Assembly (NCBI RefSeq): GCF_002407605.1
Contig: NZ_NXGV01000001.1
Location: forward strand, 804,895 to 868,894
DNA: 64,000 nucleotides
DNA from: Marinobacter sp. ANT_B65
GTDB taxonomy: Bacteria > Pseudomonadota > Gammaproteobacteria > Pseudomonadales > Oleiphilaceae
Direction: 5' to 3'
The position numbers and the translations under genes are program-made. Numbering within the stretch: the first letter of the stretch is position 1; the number at the start of each line of letters is the position of its first letter. The notes under the pieces are model-generated. The model was not told where the DNA came from, made no database searches, and was given only the letters and a program-made list of their open reading frames with translations. This document shows, piece after piece, positions 17,477-29,042 of the stretch.

Positions 17477-18484
17477 TCAGGATCTGGCTGCGAGAAGTGC
17501 CGACATATCTCTCAGATAGTGCCAGGGAGAGAGCTCGTCAAAACCTTTTGCAGCGCGATCAATCTGGCTGCAGAGTTTTACGGCTTCGTGAAGTTGATTC
17601 GGGTTCAGTCGCCGCGCTGCCTGTTCCAGTGCTCGGGCCCGCTGTGGTTGAAAGACACCACGCTTTTTAAAGAACGCAGATGGGGTCTCTGATCTGTTTT
17701 CACCGGTCTTCAGTTCAAGTAGCAGATTGAGGTCGCGGTTTAACACCGAAAGAAGCCCCAGGGGATTTTCTCCCTCCTGCTGTAGTACGCCAATCATCTT
17801 GCCAGAGTGTTGTGCGCGGCCCGAAAGCAACTCGGTAACCAGTTCAAACCCGTTGAAGCGGGAACTATCCTGAACAGCCTGTTCAATGGTTTCTTCATCG
17901 ATGGTGTTGCCGTTGGTCAGCAACGACAAGCGGTCGAGCTCCTGGCTGGCGGCCAACAGATTGCCCTCAAGCCGCTCGGCAAGCATGGCCAGGGCTCCCC
18001 GGGTCAGGCTCAGGCCCTTATTTCCGGCTCTTTGCTGAAGCCAGCCCGGAAATTTGTCTGCATCCACCGGCCACACTGGCACGTGGACACCTTTGGTCTG
18101 GAGTTCTTTGTACCATTTTCGCCGGGTTTCAGCTGCGTCCAGCCGGGCACTGATCAGCAGTACAATTATATCTTCCGGAGGCTGGGCGAGAACACGCTCC
18201 AGAACCGCGCGACCATCCCCAAGCTTTCCTGTGGGCAGGCGTATTTCGATTCTGCGTCGTTCAGAAAACAGAGACATGGCATTGAATTCATCCGCAACCA
18301 CATTCCAGTCAAGTTGCTGATCGGCGTGAAAGGTCAGGCGATCCTGAAAGCCTGCTTCTCTGGCAGCGCTCCGGATCTGGTCGCAGCATTCCTGTACCAG
18401 CAGCGGTTCGTCGCCTGAAACCAGATAAACCGGGGCCAGGCCTTTACGGAGCAGTTGTGACAGTTGACCAGGGTTGGTCTTCAT
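17477..18484 (-). CDS. holA: DNA polymerase III delta subunit
   Basis: Clamp-loader subunit that opens the beta sliding clamp. The 335-residue sequence shows the family N-terminus (GLAPVYLVSGDEPLLVQECC), the domain I region ending in RRKWYKELQ, and the C-terminal alpha-helical domain with LNRDLNLLLELKTGE. Its start codon overlaps the stop of lptE (ATGA, 18481-18484), so the two are translationally coupled. It is the last gene of leuS-lptE-holA; nadD, which follows in many gammaproteobacteria, is absent. Confidence 0.94.
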   Translation of the reverse strand: MKTNPGQLSQLLRKGLAPVYLVSGDEPLLVQECCDQIRSAAREAGFQDRLTFHADQQLDWNVVADEFNAMSLFSERRRIEIRLPTGKLGDGRAVLERVLAQPPEDIIVLLISARLDAAETRRKWYKELQTKGVHVPVWPVDADKFPGWLQQRAGNKGLSLTRGALAMLAERLEGNLLAASQELDRLSLLTNGNTIDEETIEQAVQDSSRFNGFELVTELLSGRAQHSGKMIGVLQQEGENPLGLLSVLNRDLNLLLELKTGENRSETPSAFFKKRGVFQPQRARALEQAARRLNPNQLHEAVKLCSQIDRAAKGFDELSPWHYLRDMSALLAARS

Positions 18485-19068
18485 AGGGCGTCAGTTGATG
18501 TGTTAGCCGGGGCGTTTGTTTTCTCATGGTTGGCCCTGATCTCCTGCAGCCGTTCCGGGGAAACTGGTGTCAGCCGGAAGATGATCTGCTGCGCCAGACG
18601 ATCGTCAAGCTGTTGCTTGACGCCATCTTCTTCGCGCTGTTTGGCAAGCACGCTGGTATCGTCGTACAGGTAGCTTTCAACCGATGTAAGGGGGGTGCTG
18701 GCGATAACAGGGATGCCGTCGGTACTGATCAGCTCAAGACTGACTGAGTGCCTGAGCGTGTATTCTGCAGCCGCCGCCTCGCTGGTGATTGCTGATACCC
18801 GGCGATCCTCCTCAAAATTACGGATCCTGAGGTGGTATTTGGCGTCGTCTTCCGACGTCAGCTGAATACCGTTGAGCTCAAGCTGTTCGCGCACCGACAG
18901 GCAGAGAGACGTGGGCACAGGGGGCTGACAATCCAGCGCTAAAGGTTCCAGAGCTGAAGAAACCTGCGGTGCACTCCGTAACTGAAAACCACAGGCTGTA
19001 AGGCTGGCAGCCATAGTGCCCAAGGCTATCAGCCGTGCTGCGTTCAGGTACAGAGTGCCGGGCCTCAT
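18481..19068 (-). CDS. lptE: LPS-assembly lipoprotein LptE
   Basis: Outer-membrane lipoprotein that plugs the LptD barrel and helps insert LPS. With the start at ATG 19068 the protein is 195 residues and has a lipoprotein signal ending in the lipobox LTAC (Cys at about 26). The start is one base after the leuS stop (TGACATG), which favours it over the longer frame from 19110. The rest is poorly conserved, as is usual for LptE. It works with LptA, LptB and LptC encoded at 59.4-61.3 kb. Confidence 0.92.
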   Translation of the reverse strand: MRPGTLYLNAARLIALGTMAASLTACGFQLRSAPQVSSALEPLALDCQPPVPTSLCLSVREQLELNGIQLTSEDDAKYHLRIRNFEEDRRVSAITSEAAAAEYTLRHSVSLELISTDGIPVIASTPLTSVESYLYDDTSVLAKQREEDGVKQQLDDRLAQQIIFRLTPVSPERLQEIRANHEKTNAPANTSTDAL

Positions 19069-19069
19069 G

Positions 19070-21712
<2,643 letters not shown>

Positions 21713-21847
21713 CTAACGCACAGAAGGCATAACAGGTAGTCCGGCTCTTCGGTGCAAGAGTATGAGGCTACCACTGTCGCTACATGCTTGTCCGGCCGCA
21801 GTTGATGGCCCACAATGAAGTAACGGCATACATAAAAGGAAAATGCG

Positions 21848-22396
21848 ATGACGGCTCAGGAAAAAGACCATCTCTCCGGAAAGGCTCTTGAGGCATACGA
21901 CCGCATGCTTGAGCAGGTGCAGAGTCGCCTGCGGACAGCTCAGGAAACTACCCTTGAAACCCTGGAAGAGGAGGTTGATAAGGCGATAGAAGTAGAGCAG
22001 GAACTCGAGGAAATGACCCGGGACGAAATCAGTCTCCTTGGTACATACCTGCAGAGGGATCTGGAACATCTCATTCACTTTGTGGACGAAACCGGTGAAG
22101 GGCTTGCTGAATGGCTTCAGCTTGATATTTCACTGTTGGAAAACCGCCTTACCGAACGCCTGTTGTCAGTGGCTGATCAGACCATGGTGGATACGCTGGC
22201 GCTGCGGCAGAAACTCGAAAGCCATGACGCCGGGAAGTACATAGCGGGTGAAGTTGCGACGGCGGGTATGTTCCAGTGCCTGAACTGTAAGCACATGCTT
22301 TGCCTGACATCTACCAGTCACCTGGAACCGTGTGAAGCCTGCGGCTCGAAATATTTCAAACGCGTAACCAGCCGGTGGCCACGAAAAGAGAGCTGA
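21848..22396 (+). CDS. Zinc-ribbon protein of the YbeL (DUF1451) family
   Basis: A 182-residue protein: a long acidic helical region (about 1-130) and a C-terminal zinc ribbon with FQCLNCKHMLCL and EPCEACGSKYFKR (two CxxC knuckles). E. coli YbeL has the same plan and also sits beside leuS. The molecular role is unknown; it is probably cytosolic and may bind nucleic acid or protein. The start ATG follows AAGGAAAATGCG. Repeat element B begins 30 bases after its stop. Confidence 0.85.
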   Translation: MTAQEKDHLSGKALEAYDRMLEQVQSRLRTAQETTLETLEEEVDKAIEVEQELEEMTRDEISLLGTYLQRDLEHLIHFVDETGEGLAEWLQLDISLLENRLTERLLSVADQTMVDTLALRQKLESHDAGKYIAGEVATAGMFQCLNCKHMLCLTSTSHLEPCEACGSKYFKRVTSRWPRKES

Positions 22397-22425
22397 GTTT
22401 ATCTGCCGGCAAGCAAGGACTCGGG

Positions 22426-22538
22426 GCGGCCGAGGATGGAAGGACTAGTCAAAACCGTGCGGAGCCATGGATGGCGGAGCCGAGCCTACAAGGACGTACT
22501 TGCGGCGTGTTTTGACTAGTCCTTCCATCCTTGGTCGC
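22426..22538 (+). repeat. Self-complementary repeat element B (30-bp stem, conserved core)
   Basis: Arms 22426-22455 and 22509-22538 form a 30-bp stem with no mismatch when read as plus-strand RNA; the only non-Watson-Crick pairs are two G-U (22429 with 22535, 22432 with 22532). The 53-nt core has two short hairpins with GCC-AUGGAU-GGC and UAC-AAGGAC-GUA. It lies between the ends of convergent ybeL-like (+) and lnt (-) genes and could act as a 3' barrier. There is no T tract, so it is not a classical terminator. Confidence 0.85.
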
Positions 22539-22562
22539 GTGCACCAAAAGTCCGCAGACAAT

Positions 22563-24113
22563 TCAGTTTTTTGGAATAACCCGCTCGCGAACAAATACGA
22601 TCAGAATCAAGGCCAGTGTCAAAACCGGCCAGGAAGCCGTCATCATATAAGGTGTACTGCCGCTAGCCTTGAACACCTCGCCCGTAAGCACAGCGCGTTC
22701 GAACTGTGGAATACTGGAGGTGATCCGCCCTTTGTTATCAATGATCGCCGTCACCCCGTTATTCGTACCACGAATCATATAGCGTCCGGTTTCCAGCGCC
22801 CGCATGCGGGCAATCTGCAGATGCTGCAGTGGTCCTACAGAATCTCCGAACCAGCCATCGTTACTGATCGTCAGCAGTAAATCCGAATTAACTGCGTTAC
22901 GAGCAAGAAAGTCCGGATAGGCCACTTCATAGCAGATGAAAGGCATCACCCGGGCGCCATTGGCGATTAACGGTCCTTGATTCTCGGGACCACGGGTAAA
23001 GCTCGACATGGGCAAATCAAAGAAACCGATCAGCCCCCGCAGAACACCTTCAAGCGGGACATACTCCCCGAAAGGCACCAGTTTCTGCTTGTGATATATA
23101 CCCTCTCCATTGCCAATGGCCGTAATACTGTTGTGATACGTAAAGTTGCCGGTTCGTGCGCTTACACCGTACCAGGGAATACCTGTGATCAGGGTGCTGT
23201 CTTTCCCGAGGTTTTCCTTGATGTGATCAATTATTTTCCCTGCCTGGTCCTGTGGGATGGGAATGGCGGTTTCGGGCCAGAGAATAAGATCGGTATCCCA
23301 ATAAGGTTCAGTCATGCCCAGATAAGCCACAATCTGATCTTTCAGGAACTCCGGGTCCCATTTGACAAGCTGCGGGATGTTGCCCTGCATGGCCGCAACT
23401 GACGTAGGTTCGGTGCTTAGATCTGTCCAGTCGACGCGGTTCAATGCCGGAGCGGCAAGCCAGGGGGTCAGAGTCGCTATTACCAGGATTCCGGCGCTGA
23501 CATGCCGGTGCCGCGCGACAAGCCAGCCAACTGCAAAGATTGCAGCGCCGGTGGCGGCCACCCAAAAGGTGAGGCCATGAACTCCGATAACCGGCGCGAG
23601 ACCTGCCAGGGGACCGTCGGTATGGGCTGTTCCCAGATACAGCCAGGGGAAACCGGTCAGTAGCCAGCCTCGCAGCCAGTCTCCGAGAATCCAGATGGCG
23701 GGGAAGAGAATGAGTCTCCGTACAGCGCTGTTTTTCGCCAGTTTGCCCCAGAACCAGAATGCGATAGCAGGGAACAGTGCCAGCCCGGCTACGAACGCCG
23801 CAGTGAGTAGTACCGAAACCGGGATGGTGGTATTTCCGAATTCGCTGATGCTGATATAAACCCAGCTTGCTCCCGAACCAAACAGGCCCAGCCCGGTCAG
23901 CCAGCCAGCGGCGAAGAGTCGTTTGGCGGCCAGGGGGATGGAGACCAGAAGAACAAGCAGTATGGAAACCGGGCCAAGCCACCAGAGATAAAACGGTGAA
24001 AAGGTGAGAGTCTGCAAGGCACCGGCAACCACAAGGGTTGCCGCGCCGGACCAGCGGTTGGAAAAAAATGAATGGGCCGGGGTAATAAGGGGCTTTGACT
24101 CGTCACTGCTCAC
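22563..24113 (-). CDS. lnt: Apolipoprotein N-acyltransferase
   Basis: Inner-membrane enzyme that adds the third acyl chain to lipoproteins, needed for their export by Lol. The 516-residue protein has several N-terminal membrane helices followed by a periplasmic nitrilase domain. Visible triad regions: glutamate in KLVPFGEYVPLEG or nearby LWPETAIP, lysine before it, and the nucleophile cysteine in MPFICYEVAYPDFLA. Its first codons overlap the end of corC by 11 bases. LptE, encoded nearby, is one of its substrates. Confidence 0.95.
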   Translation of the reverse strand: MSSDESKPLITPAHSFFSNRWSGAATLVVAGALQTLTFSPFYLWWLGPVSILLVLLVSIPLAAKRLFAAGWLTGLGLFGSGASWVYISISEFGNTTIPVSVLLTAAFVAGLALFPAIAFWFWGKLAKNSAVRRLILFPAIWILGDWLRGWLLTGFPWLYLGTAHTDGPLAGLAPVIGVHGLTFWVAATGAAIFAVGWLVARHRHVSAGILVIATLTPWLAAPALNRVDWTDLSTEPTSVAAMQGNIPQLVKWDPEFLKDQIVAYLGMTEPYWDTDLILWPETAIPIPQDQAGKIIDHIKENLGKDSTLITGIPWYGVSARTGNFTYHNSITAIGNGEGIYHKQKLVPFGEYVPLEGVLRGLIGFFDLPMSSFTRGPENQGPLIANGARVMPFICYEVAYPDFLARNAVNSDLLLTISNDGWFGDSVGPLQHLQIARMRALETGRYMIRGTNNGVTAIIDNKGRITSSIPQFERAVLTGEVFKASGSTPYMMTASWPVLTLALILIVFVRERVIPKN

Positions 24114-24951
24114 TACGGGTTACCTGTAACAGGCGGATGACACGATTATCAGCATTGGCAATGGTAAAGCGCAAACCGCCGAATTCAATCGTCTCGCCTC
24201 GTCTGGGCAGGTGTCCGAACTCCTTGAGCACTACGCCGCCAATCGTGTCGAACTCTTCCTCATCCAGCCCGGTTTTGAAGAATTCATTGAAGTCGTCCAC
24301 AGGTGTTACTGCTTTGACAGCGTAAGAACCGTCGCCGTGGGCCTTGATGTGGGTTTCTTCATTGAAATCGTGTTCATCCTCGATTTCTCCGACAATCTGC
24401 TCCAGCACATCCTCAATGGTTATCAGACCTGCCGTTCCGCCGTACTCATCCACAACGATTGCCATGTGATTACGGTTTTCCTTGAACTGCTTGAGTAGCT
24501 GGTTCAGGCGCTTGCTCTCGGGCACAAACGTTGGTGGGCGCAGAATCTCGCGAACATGAGACCAGTCCATATCGTTATTGAGTGCCAGCGGCAAAAGGTC
24601 TTTGGCGAGAAGGACGCCAATGACATCATCCTGGCTGTCGCCAATAACCGGGAACCGGCTGTGGGCAGACGAGATGACCTCATCAAGAAATTCTTTCGGA
24701 TCCTGGGATGCCCGTACGGTGACCATCTGGGAGCGGGGGATCATGATTTCTTCCACCCGCATGTCCACCACCTGCATGGCACCTTCGATGATGCTCATTG
24801 CATCGCCATCGATAATGGCCTGGGATTCGGCATCCCGCAGTATCTCCAGCACGTCTTCGATAGACTCTGGCTCGTTGGAGAAGGCATGTGATATACGCTC
24901 CAGCCAGGACTTGTTGGGGCCCTGACTGCGACTCGACTGGTCGTCGCTCAT
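24103..24951 (-). CDS. corC: CBS-domain protein CorC/YbeX
   Basis: A 282-residue cytosolic protein with two CBS domains ([19 protein letters not shown], then [20 protein letters not shown]) and a C-terminal CorC_HlyC domain ([20 protein letters not shown]). It has been linked to Mg/Co efflux and, more recently in E. coli, to ribosome maturation, which fits its position next to ybeY. It overlaps ybeY by four bases (ATGA) and lnt by eleven. Confidence 0.93.
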   Translation of the reverse strand: MSDDQSSRSQGPNKSWLERISHAFSNEPESIEDVLEILRDAESQAIIDGDAMSIIEGAMQVVDMRVEEIMIPRSQMVTVRASQDPKEFLDEVISSAHSRFPVIGDSQDDVIGVLLAKDLLPLALNNDMDWSHVREILRPPTFVPESKRLNQLLKQFKENRNHMAIVVDEYGGTAGLITIEDVLEQIVGEIEDEHDFNEETHIKAHGDGSYAVKAVTPVDDFNEFFKTGLDEEEFDTIGGVVLKEFGHLPRRGETIEFGGLRFTIANADNRVIRLLQVTRSEQ

Positions 24952-25421
24952 GAGTCTTTTACCGTTTCCTCTGCTGTATAGGGGTTGCCGAGCCCAAACT
25001 GTGCCAGCAACCGGATTTCCAGGGCCTCCATGGCCTCTGCGTCTTCATCATCAATATGATCATAGCCCTGGAGGTGTAACATACCGTGCACCACCATGTG
25101 TGCCCAGTGTGTTGACGGTTCTTTATGTTGCTCCCTGGCCTCATCTTCGACCACCGGGGCACAAATAACGAGATCTCCTGCCAAAGGCATTGTTATACCG
25201 GCTGGGGCTTCAAATGGAAAGGACAACACATTGGTCGGTTTATCCTTTCCCCGGTACTGATGATTCAGCGCCTGGCTTTCATCAATGCCAACAATGCGGA
25301 TGGTTACCTCGGATGGATCCGGCTCCAGCCAGGCTGACTGAGCCCAGGCCTGAAACAGGGATTCTGCAGGTACTCCGGGCCCTTCGAATACGTTCTGGAA
25401 ATCAACCGTCAGTTCACTCAC
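24948..25421 (-). CDS. ybeY: Endoribonuclease YbeY
   Basis: Single-strand endoribonuclease for 16S rRNA 3' end maturation and ribosome quality control. The 157-residue protein carries the zinc motif [11 protein letters not shown] (His112, His116, His122) preceded by the conserved TNVLSFPFE. It overlaps both phoH and corC by four bases, so it is tightly coupled within the miaB-phoH-ybeY-corC-lnt operon. Confidence 0.95.
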   Translation of the reverse strand: MSELTVDFQNVFEGPGVPAESLFQAWAQSAWLEPDPSEVTIRIVGIDESQALNHQYRGKDKPTNVLSFPFEAPAGITMPLAGDLVICAPVVEDEAREQHKEPSTHWAHMVVHGMLHLQGYDHIDDEDAEAMEALEIRLLAQFGLGNPYTAEETVKDS

Positions 25422-26413
25422 TTCCTGTGATCGCTCCCTTTTACGGTTGTTTCATCAAACGAGTCGTAGGCTTCCACTATCCGCTGGACCAGAGGATGCC
25501 GGACAACGTCTTTGGCCTCAAAACGGGTAAAACCAATGCCCGTAACCTTGTTGAGCACACCCGCTGCGTGTATCAGCCCGGAATTCTGGCCGCGCGGCAG
25601 ATCCACCTGAGTGGTGTCGCCAGTAATTACTGCAGTGGAGCCAAAGCCAATTCGCGTCAGGAACATTTTCATCTGTTCACGGGTGGTATTCTGGCTTTCA
25701 TCAAGAATAATAAACGAGTTGTTCAGGGTACGGCCGCGCATGAATGCCAGCGGTGCAATTTCAATCACGCTTTTCTCGATAAGCCGCGTGACATGATCAA
25801 ATCCGAGCATTTCATAAAGTGCGTCGTACAGTGGCCGCAGATAAGGGTCCACCTTCTGGGCCAGATCCCCGGGCAGAAAACCCAGTTTTTCACCCGCTTC
25901 AACAGCCGGGCGAACCAGCAGGATCCGTTTTACCTGCTCGTCTTTCAGCGCTTCAACCGCGCAGGCCACCGCCAGCCAGGTTTTGCCCGTACCAGCAGGG
26001 CCAATGCCAAAGTTGATGTCGTGAGAGCGAATGCTGTGAACATACTTCTGCTGATTCGCACCGCGAGGTTTAGCGGTGAGCTTTGGGGTTTTGATAATCG
26101 TAACCGAGCCATCAAACGGAACATCTTCGGGAAGCCGCTCAAATCCGGTTTCCCTGATATACAGATGCACGGTGTCCGGCGAGATATCGTCAGTAGCTTC
26201 CGTTTCCCGATAGAGGTGCCGGATCACTTCCACTGCTGCGGCAACGTGCTCGGTCTGGCCTTCCACCCTGAAGTGATGGCCTCTTCGGCTGATTGATACC
26301 TGCAGGCGCCGTTCGACGTGCTTCAGGTTCTCATCAAACTGCCCGCAAAGCGTCGTCAACCTGCGTTGATCAATCGGGTGTAAGTCAAACTGTCTGGAAT
26401 CGTTGGTGTTCAA
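25418..26413 (-). CDS. ybeZ: PhoH-like ATPase (YbeZ)
   Basis: Cytosolic PhoH-family ATPase that partners with YbeY in RNA processing. The 331-residue protein has an N-terminal KH-like region, Walker A GPAGTGKT at 138-145, Walker [10 protein letters not shown] and [13 protein letters not shown]. It overlaps ybeY by four bases and follows miaB by 66, with no terminator between. Confidence 0.93.
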   Translation of the reverse strand: MNTNDSRQFDLHPIDQRRLTTLCGQFDENLKHVERRLQVSISRRGHHFRVEGQTEHVAAAVEVIRHLYRETEATDDISPDTVHLYIRETGFERLPEDVPFDGSVTIIKTPKLTAKPRGANQQKYVHSIRSHDINFGIGPAGTGKTWLAVACAVEALKDEQVKRILLVRPAVEAGEKLGFLPGDLAQKVDPYLRPLYDALYEMLGFDHVTRLIEKSVIEIAPLAFMRGRTLNNSFIILDESQNTTREQMKMFLTRIGFGSTAVITGDTTQVDLPRGQNSGLIHAAGVLNKVTGIGFTRFEAKDVVRHPLVQRIVEAYDSFDETTVKGSDHRK

Positions 26414-26479
26414 TATTACTCCGTTTCTTTTCAGCCGGTTTGCAGGCTTGAAGATTTATAGAATGGCGGGACCCGAGGC

Positions 26480-27826
26480 TCAGTGCAGCTTCGAGTCCAC
26501 AGGCAAACCGCGCAAGGAATTTGCGTAGGCCTGAACAATCTCGACGTCTATGAAGTGCCCGATAATACCGGGATTCTCGTGCCGGAAATTAACAATCCGG
26601 TTATTTTCGGTGCGCCCGGAGTACTCCCCAGGGTCCTTCTTTGATAGTCCTGTTACCAGAATACGCTGAGTTGAACCCACCATCTTGCGGCTGATATCCA
26701 TCACAGTCTGGTTGATCCGGTCCTGCAGGATTTTCAGGCGTTGTTTCTTGACTTCCATTTCAGTGTCGTCTGGTAAATCTGAGGCAGGCGTGCCGGGACG
26801 AGCGCTGTAAATAAAACTGAACGACATATCGAACCCGATATCGTTGATCAGTTTCATCGTGTCTTCAAAATCCTTCTCGGTTTCACCGGGGAAGCCAATG
26901 ATGAAATCGGAGGAAAAACTGATATCCGGGCGAATCTTGCGCAAACGGCGCAGCTTGGATTTGTACTCCAGCGCTGTGTGGCCGCGTTTCATGGCCGCGA
27001 GAATACGATCAGAACCACTCTGCACTGGCAGGTGCAGGTGACTGACCAGCTCAGGTACCTGCTCATACACTTCAATCATCGCGTCGGTGAATTCAACCGG
27101 GTGCGAGGTGGTGTAGCGGATGCGATCGATGCCGTCGATAGTGGCTATCAGGGTGATCAGTTCCGCCAGGTCCATAAAATCGCCATCGTGGGTTTCGCCC
27201 CGGTAGGCGTTCACGTTCTGGCCCAGAAGATTGACTTCACGTACGCCCTGGCCCGCTAGGTGGGCGACCTCCGCGATTACATCGTCAGCTGGCCGGCTGA
27301 CTTCCTCGCCGCGGGTGTAGGGCACCACGCAGAATGTGCAGTATTTGCTGCAGCCTTCCATGATAGAAACAAAGGCGGATGGGCCGTCTGCGCCCGGATC
27401 AGGCAGGTTGTCGAACTTTTCGATTTCCGGAAAGCTCACGTCTACAACGCCCACGCCGTTACCTTTTACGCGCACTTCGGTAATCATATCCGGCAGGCGG
27501 TGCAGAGTCTGGGGGCCGAAGACCATGTCAACATAAGGTGCCCGGTCGAGAATAGCCTGGCCTTCCTGGCTGGCAACACAGCCGCCGACACCGATAATCA
27601 GTTCCGGTTTCTTTGCTTTCAGTTTTTTCCAGCGTCCCAGCTGATGGAAGACTTTCTCCTGAGCTTTTTCGCGGATGGAGCAGGTGTTCAGCAACAGGAT
27701 ATCGGCGTCGTCCGGGGAGTCGGTCATTTCTACCGCTTCTCCGGTTTTAAGCAGGTCGGCCATACGGGATGAATCGTATTCATTCATCTGGCAACCGTGA
27801 GTCTTGATGAACAGCTTTTTGGCCAT
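26480..27826 (-). CDS. miaB: tRNA-2-methylthio-N6-dimethylallyladenosine synthase
   Basis: Radical-SAM methylthiotransferase that modifies i6A37 in tRNAs reading UNN codons. The 448-residue protein has the N-terminal MTTase domain ([30 protein letters not shown]), the radical-SAM triad [17 protein letters not shown], and a C-terminal TRAM domain. The start at 27826 ([11 protein letters not shown]) fits the family; the open frame extends 21 codons further without similarity. A TATAAT lies at 27909-27914 for this gene. Confidence 0.95.
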   Translation of the reverse strand: MAKKLFIKTHGCQMNEYDSSRMADLLKTGEAVEMTDSPDDADILLLNTCSIREKAQEKVFHQLGRWKKLKAKKPELIIGVGGCVASQEGQAILDRAPYVDMVFGPQTLHRLPDMITEVRVKGNGVGVVDVSFPEIEKFDNLPDPGADGPSAFVSIMEGCSKYCTFCVVPYTRGEEVSRPADDVIAEVAHLAGQGVREVNLLGQNVNAYRGETHDGDFMDLAELITLIATIDGIDRIRYTTSHPVEFTDAMIEVYEQVPELVSHLHLPVQSGSDRILAAMKRGHTALEYKSKLRRLRKIRPDISFSSDFIIGFPGETEKDFEDTMKLINDIGFDMSFSFIYSARPGTPASDLPDDTEMEVKKQRLKILQDRINQTVMDISRKMVGSTQRILVTGLSKKDPGEYSGRTENNRIVNFRHENPGIIGHFIDVEIVQAYANSLRGLPVDSKLH

Positions 27827-27908
27827 GGGTCTCAACATAACTGGATGTATTTGGCGTCTGGAGCCTTGGGCAGTCAGGACCGGACGCACTGAAAAGAAGA
27901 ACTGCGCA

Positions 27909-27914
27909 TTATAA
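27909..27914 (-). promoter_or_regulatory. -10 element for miaB
   Basis: A perfect TATAAT on the minus strand, about 83 bases upstream of the miaB ATG. No good -35 is visible at 16-18 bases. The region 27827-28142 has no gene; besides this it holds the trmH promoter and repeat element C. Confidence 0.5.
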
Positions 27915-27967
27915 CGGCGTGATCATTCTGCAACCAGCACTGTCTCGGTAAACTGCCAGTTTTGCTG

Positions 27968-27976
27968 TGGTATGAT
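27968..27976 (+). promoter_or_regulatory. Extended -10 promoter for trmH
   Basis: TGGTATGAT, an extended -10 box (TGn plus TATGAT). The -35 is weak, as is common for this promoter class. The predicted start near 27983 places all of repeat element C in the trmH leader. Confidence 0.4.
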
Positions 27977-28005
27977 GCGCGCTTTCTGATTATTTGTGCA
28001 TGAAT

Positions 28006-28109
28006 CAGTCGGCAAGGCTCTTTCCAAAACACGCTACGGGCACATCCATGTGCGCTTGTTTCGGGCCGTCCATGGCCCTCAACAGTTTTGGAAAGAGCCT
28101 TGCCAACTG
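28006..28109 (-). repeat. Self-complementary repeat element C (25-bp stem, conserved core)
   Basis: Arms 28006-28030 and 28085-28109 pair over 25 bp; the innermost 20 bp are perfect, and the one imperfect position is G-U on the minus strand but C-A on the plus strand. The 54-nt core is 49/54 identical to the reverse complement of the element A core, so this copy is in minus orientation. Minus-strand hairpins are GCACA-UGGA-UGUGC and GGGCC-AUGGAC-GGCCC. It lies upstream of trmH, inside its likely leader. Confidence 0.85.
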
Positions 28110-28142
28110 CTTCCCGAACTTTTGAGCAAAGTCCAAAAGCCC

Positions 28143-28874
28143 ATGACTCCAGAGCGTCTTGCCCGCATCAAGCAGGTTTTAAACACCCGCCAACCTGATC
28201 TGAGTGTCCTGACCGACCAGGTTCACAAACCGAGAAACCTCTCCGCCATACTGCGATCCTGCGACGCCTTCGGGCTTTCCAGTATGCATGTGGTATGGCC
28301 CAAAGAAGGTTTCCGCGCCTTTCGTAAAACCGCTGGTGGAAGCTTCAAATGGGTAACACCCCACACCCATCGCACTATGGATGACGCTATAATGAGCCTG
28401 AAAGGGCAGGGCCATAAACTCTACGCTGCACAGTTGTCTGACCGCGCCATCGACTACCGCTCCGCTGACTTCACCGTGCCCTGTACCATCGTCATGGGTA
28501 ATGAAGTGGATGGTGTCAGCGCCGGTGCGGCTGAGCAGGCCGACGAACACATTGTCATCCCCATGATGGGCATGGTCGAATCCCTCAACGTCTCCGCCGC
28601 CTGCGCCATTATCCTCTCGGAAGCACAGAGGCAGCGAAAAGAAGCGGGGTTATTCAACTCCCGACGCATACCGGATGACGAATATAACCGCCTGTTGTTC
28701 AGCTGGTGTCAGCCCGTTGTAAAGCGCTACTGCGACGACCGCAACCTGCCATACCCGCCACTCGATCACGAAACCGGTGAACTGGTTGATGGGGTTGGCT
28801 GGATGCAGGATGTGAGGGAGCTAAGAGCAAACCGCCCGAGGTGGACCGATAAAAAACCGGAAGAGATAACCTAA
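28143..28874 (+). CDS. trmH: tRNA (guanosine-2'-O-)-methyltransferase TrmH
   Basis: SPOUT-fold enzyme that 2'-O-methylates G18 in the D-loop of tRNAs. The ATG at 28143 gives 243 residues beginning MTPERLARIKQVLNTRQPDL, as in E. coli TrmH; the frame open upstream to 27996 runs through repeat element C and is not coding. Motifs: VHKPRNLSAILRSCDAFG, the knot region IVMGNEVDGVS and IPMMGMVESLNVSAACAIIL. Repeat element D follows its stop codon. Confidence 0.94.
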   Translation: MTPERLARIKQVLNTRQPDLSVLTDQVHKPRNLSAILRSCDAFGLSSMHVVWPKEGFRAFRKTAGGSFKWVTPHTHRTMDDAIMSLKGQGHKLYAAQLSDRAIDYRSADFTVPCTIVMGNEVDGVSAGAAEQADEHIVIPMMGMVESLNVSAACAIILSEAQRQRKEAGLFNSRRIPDDEYNRLLFSWCQPVVKRYCDDRNLPYPPLDHETGELVDGVGWMQDVRELRANRPRWTDKKPEEIT

Positions 28875-28900
28875 CCAGATACACCCCTCAGCCTGATCGG

Positions 28901-28989
28901 CCCGTGGTGTGGTGGCTCTTTTCTGCCGGAAAAAAATGTCTGAGCGCAGCGAGTTGCTTTTTCCAGAAGAAAAGAGCCACCGCGCCGCG
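28901..28989 (+). repeat. Self-complementary repeat element D (second core type), probable terminator
   Basis: Arms 28910-28933 and 28957-28980 pair at 22 of 24 positions; pairing extends nine more bases outwards using G-U pairs that only form in plus-strand RNA. The 23-nt core reads AATGTCTGAGCGCAGCGAGT then TGC. The right arm opens with a CTTTTT run. It lies between convergent trmH and yejK and may stop trmH transcription. The GAGCGCAGCGAG word is one I have met in terminator-like repeats of other gammaproteobacteria. Confidence 0.75.
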
Positions 28990-29042
28990 GAGCCAGCCAT
29001 CGAAGCGCCAGGCAAGTCAGGCCGATACATGGTTCCGAAGAA

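Noticed and set aside
25190..26296. Plus-strand open frame of 368 codons opposite phoH-like ybeZ and ybeY
   Set aside because: Antisense to two confidently identified overlapping genes and crosses their junction.
27996..28142. N-terminal extension of TrmH from an upstream ATG
   Set aside because: The extra codons run through repeat element C, and TrmH proteins begin at the MTPERLARI equivalent.
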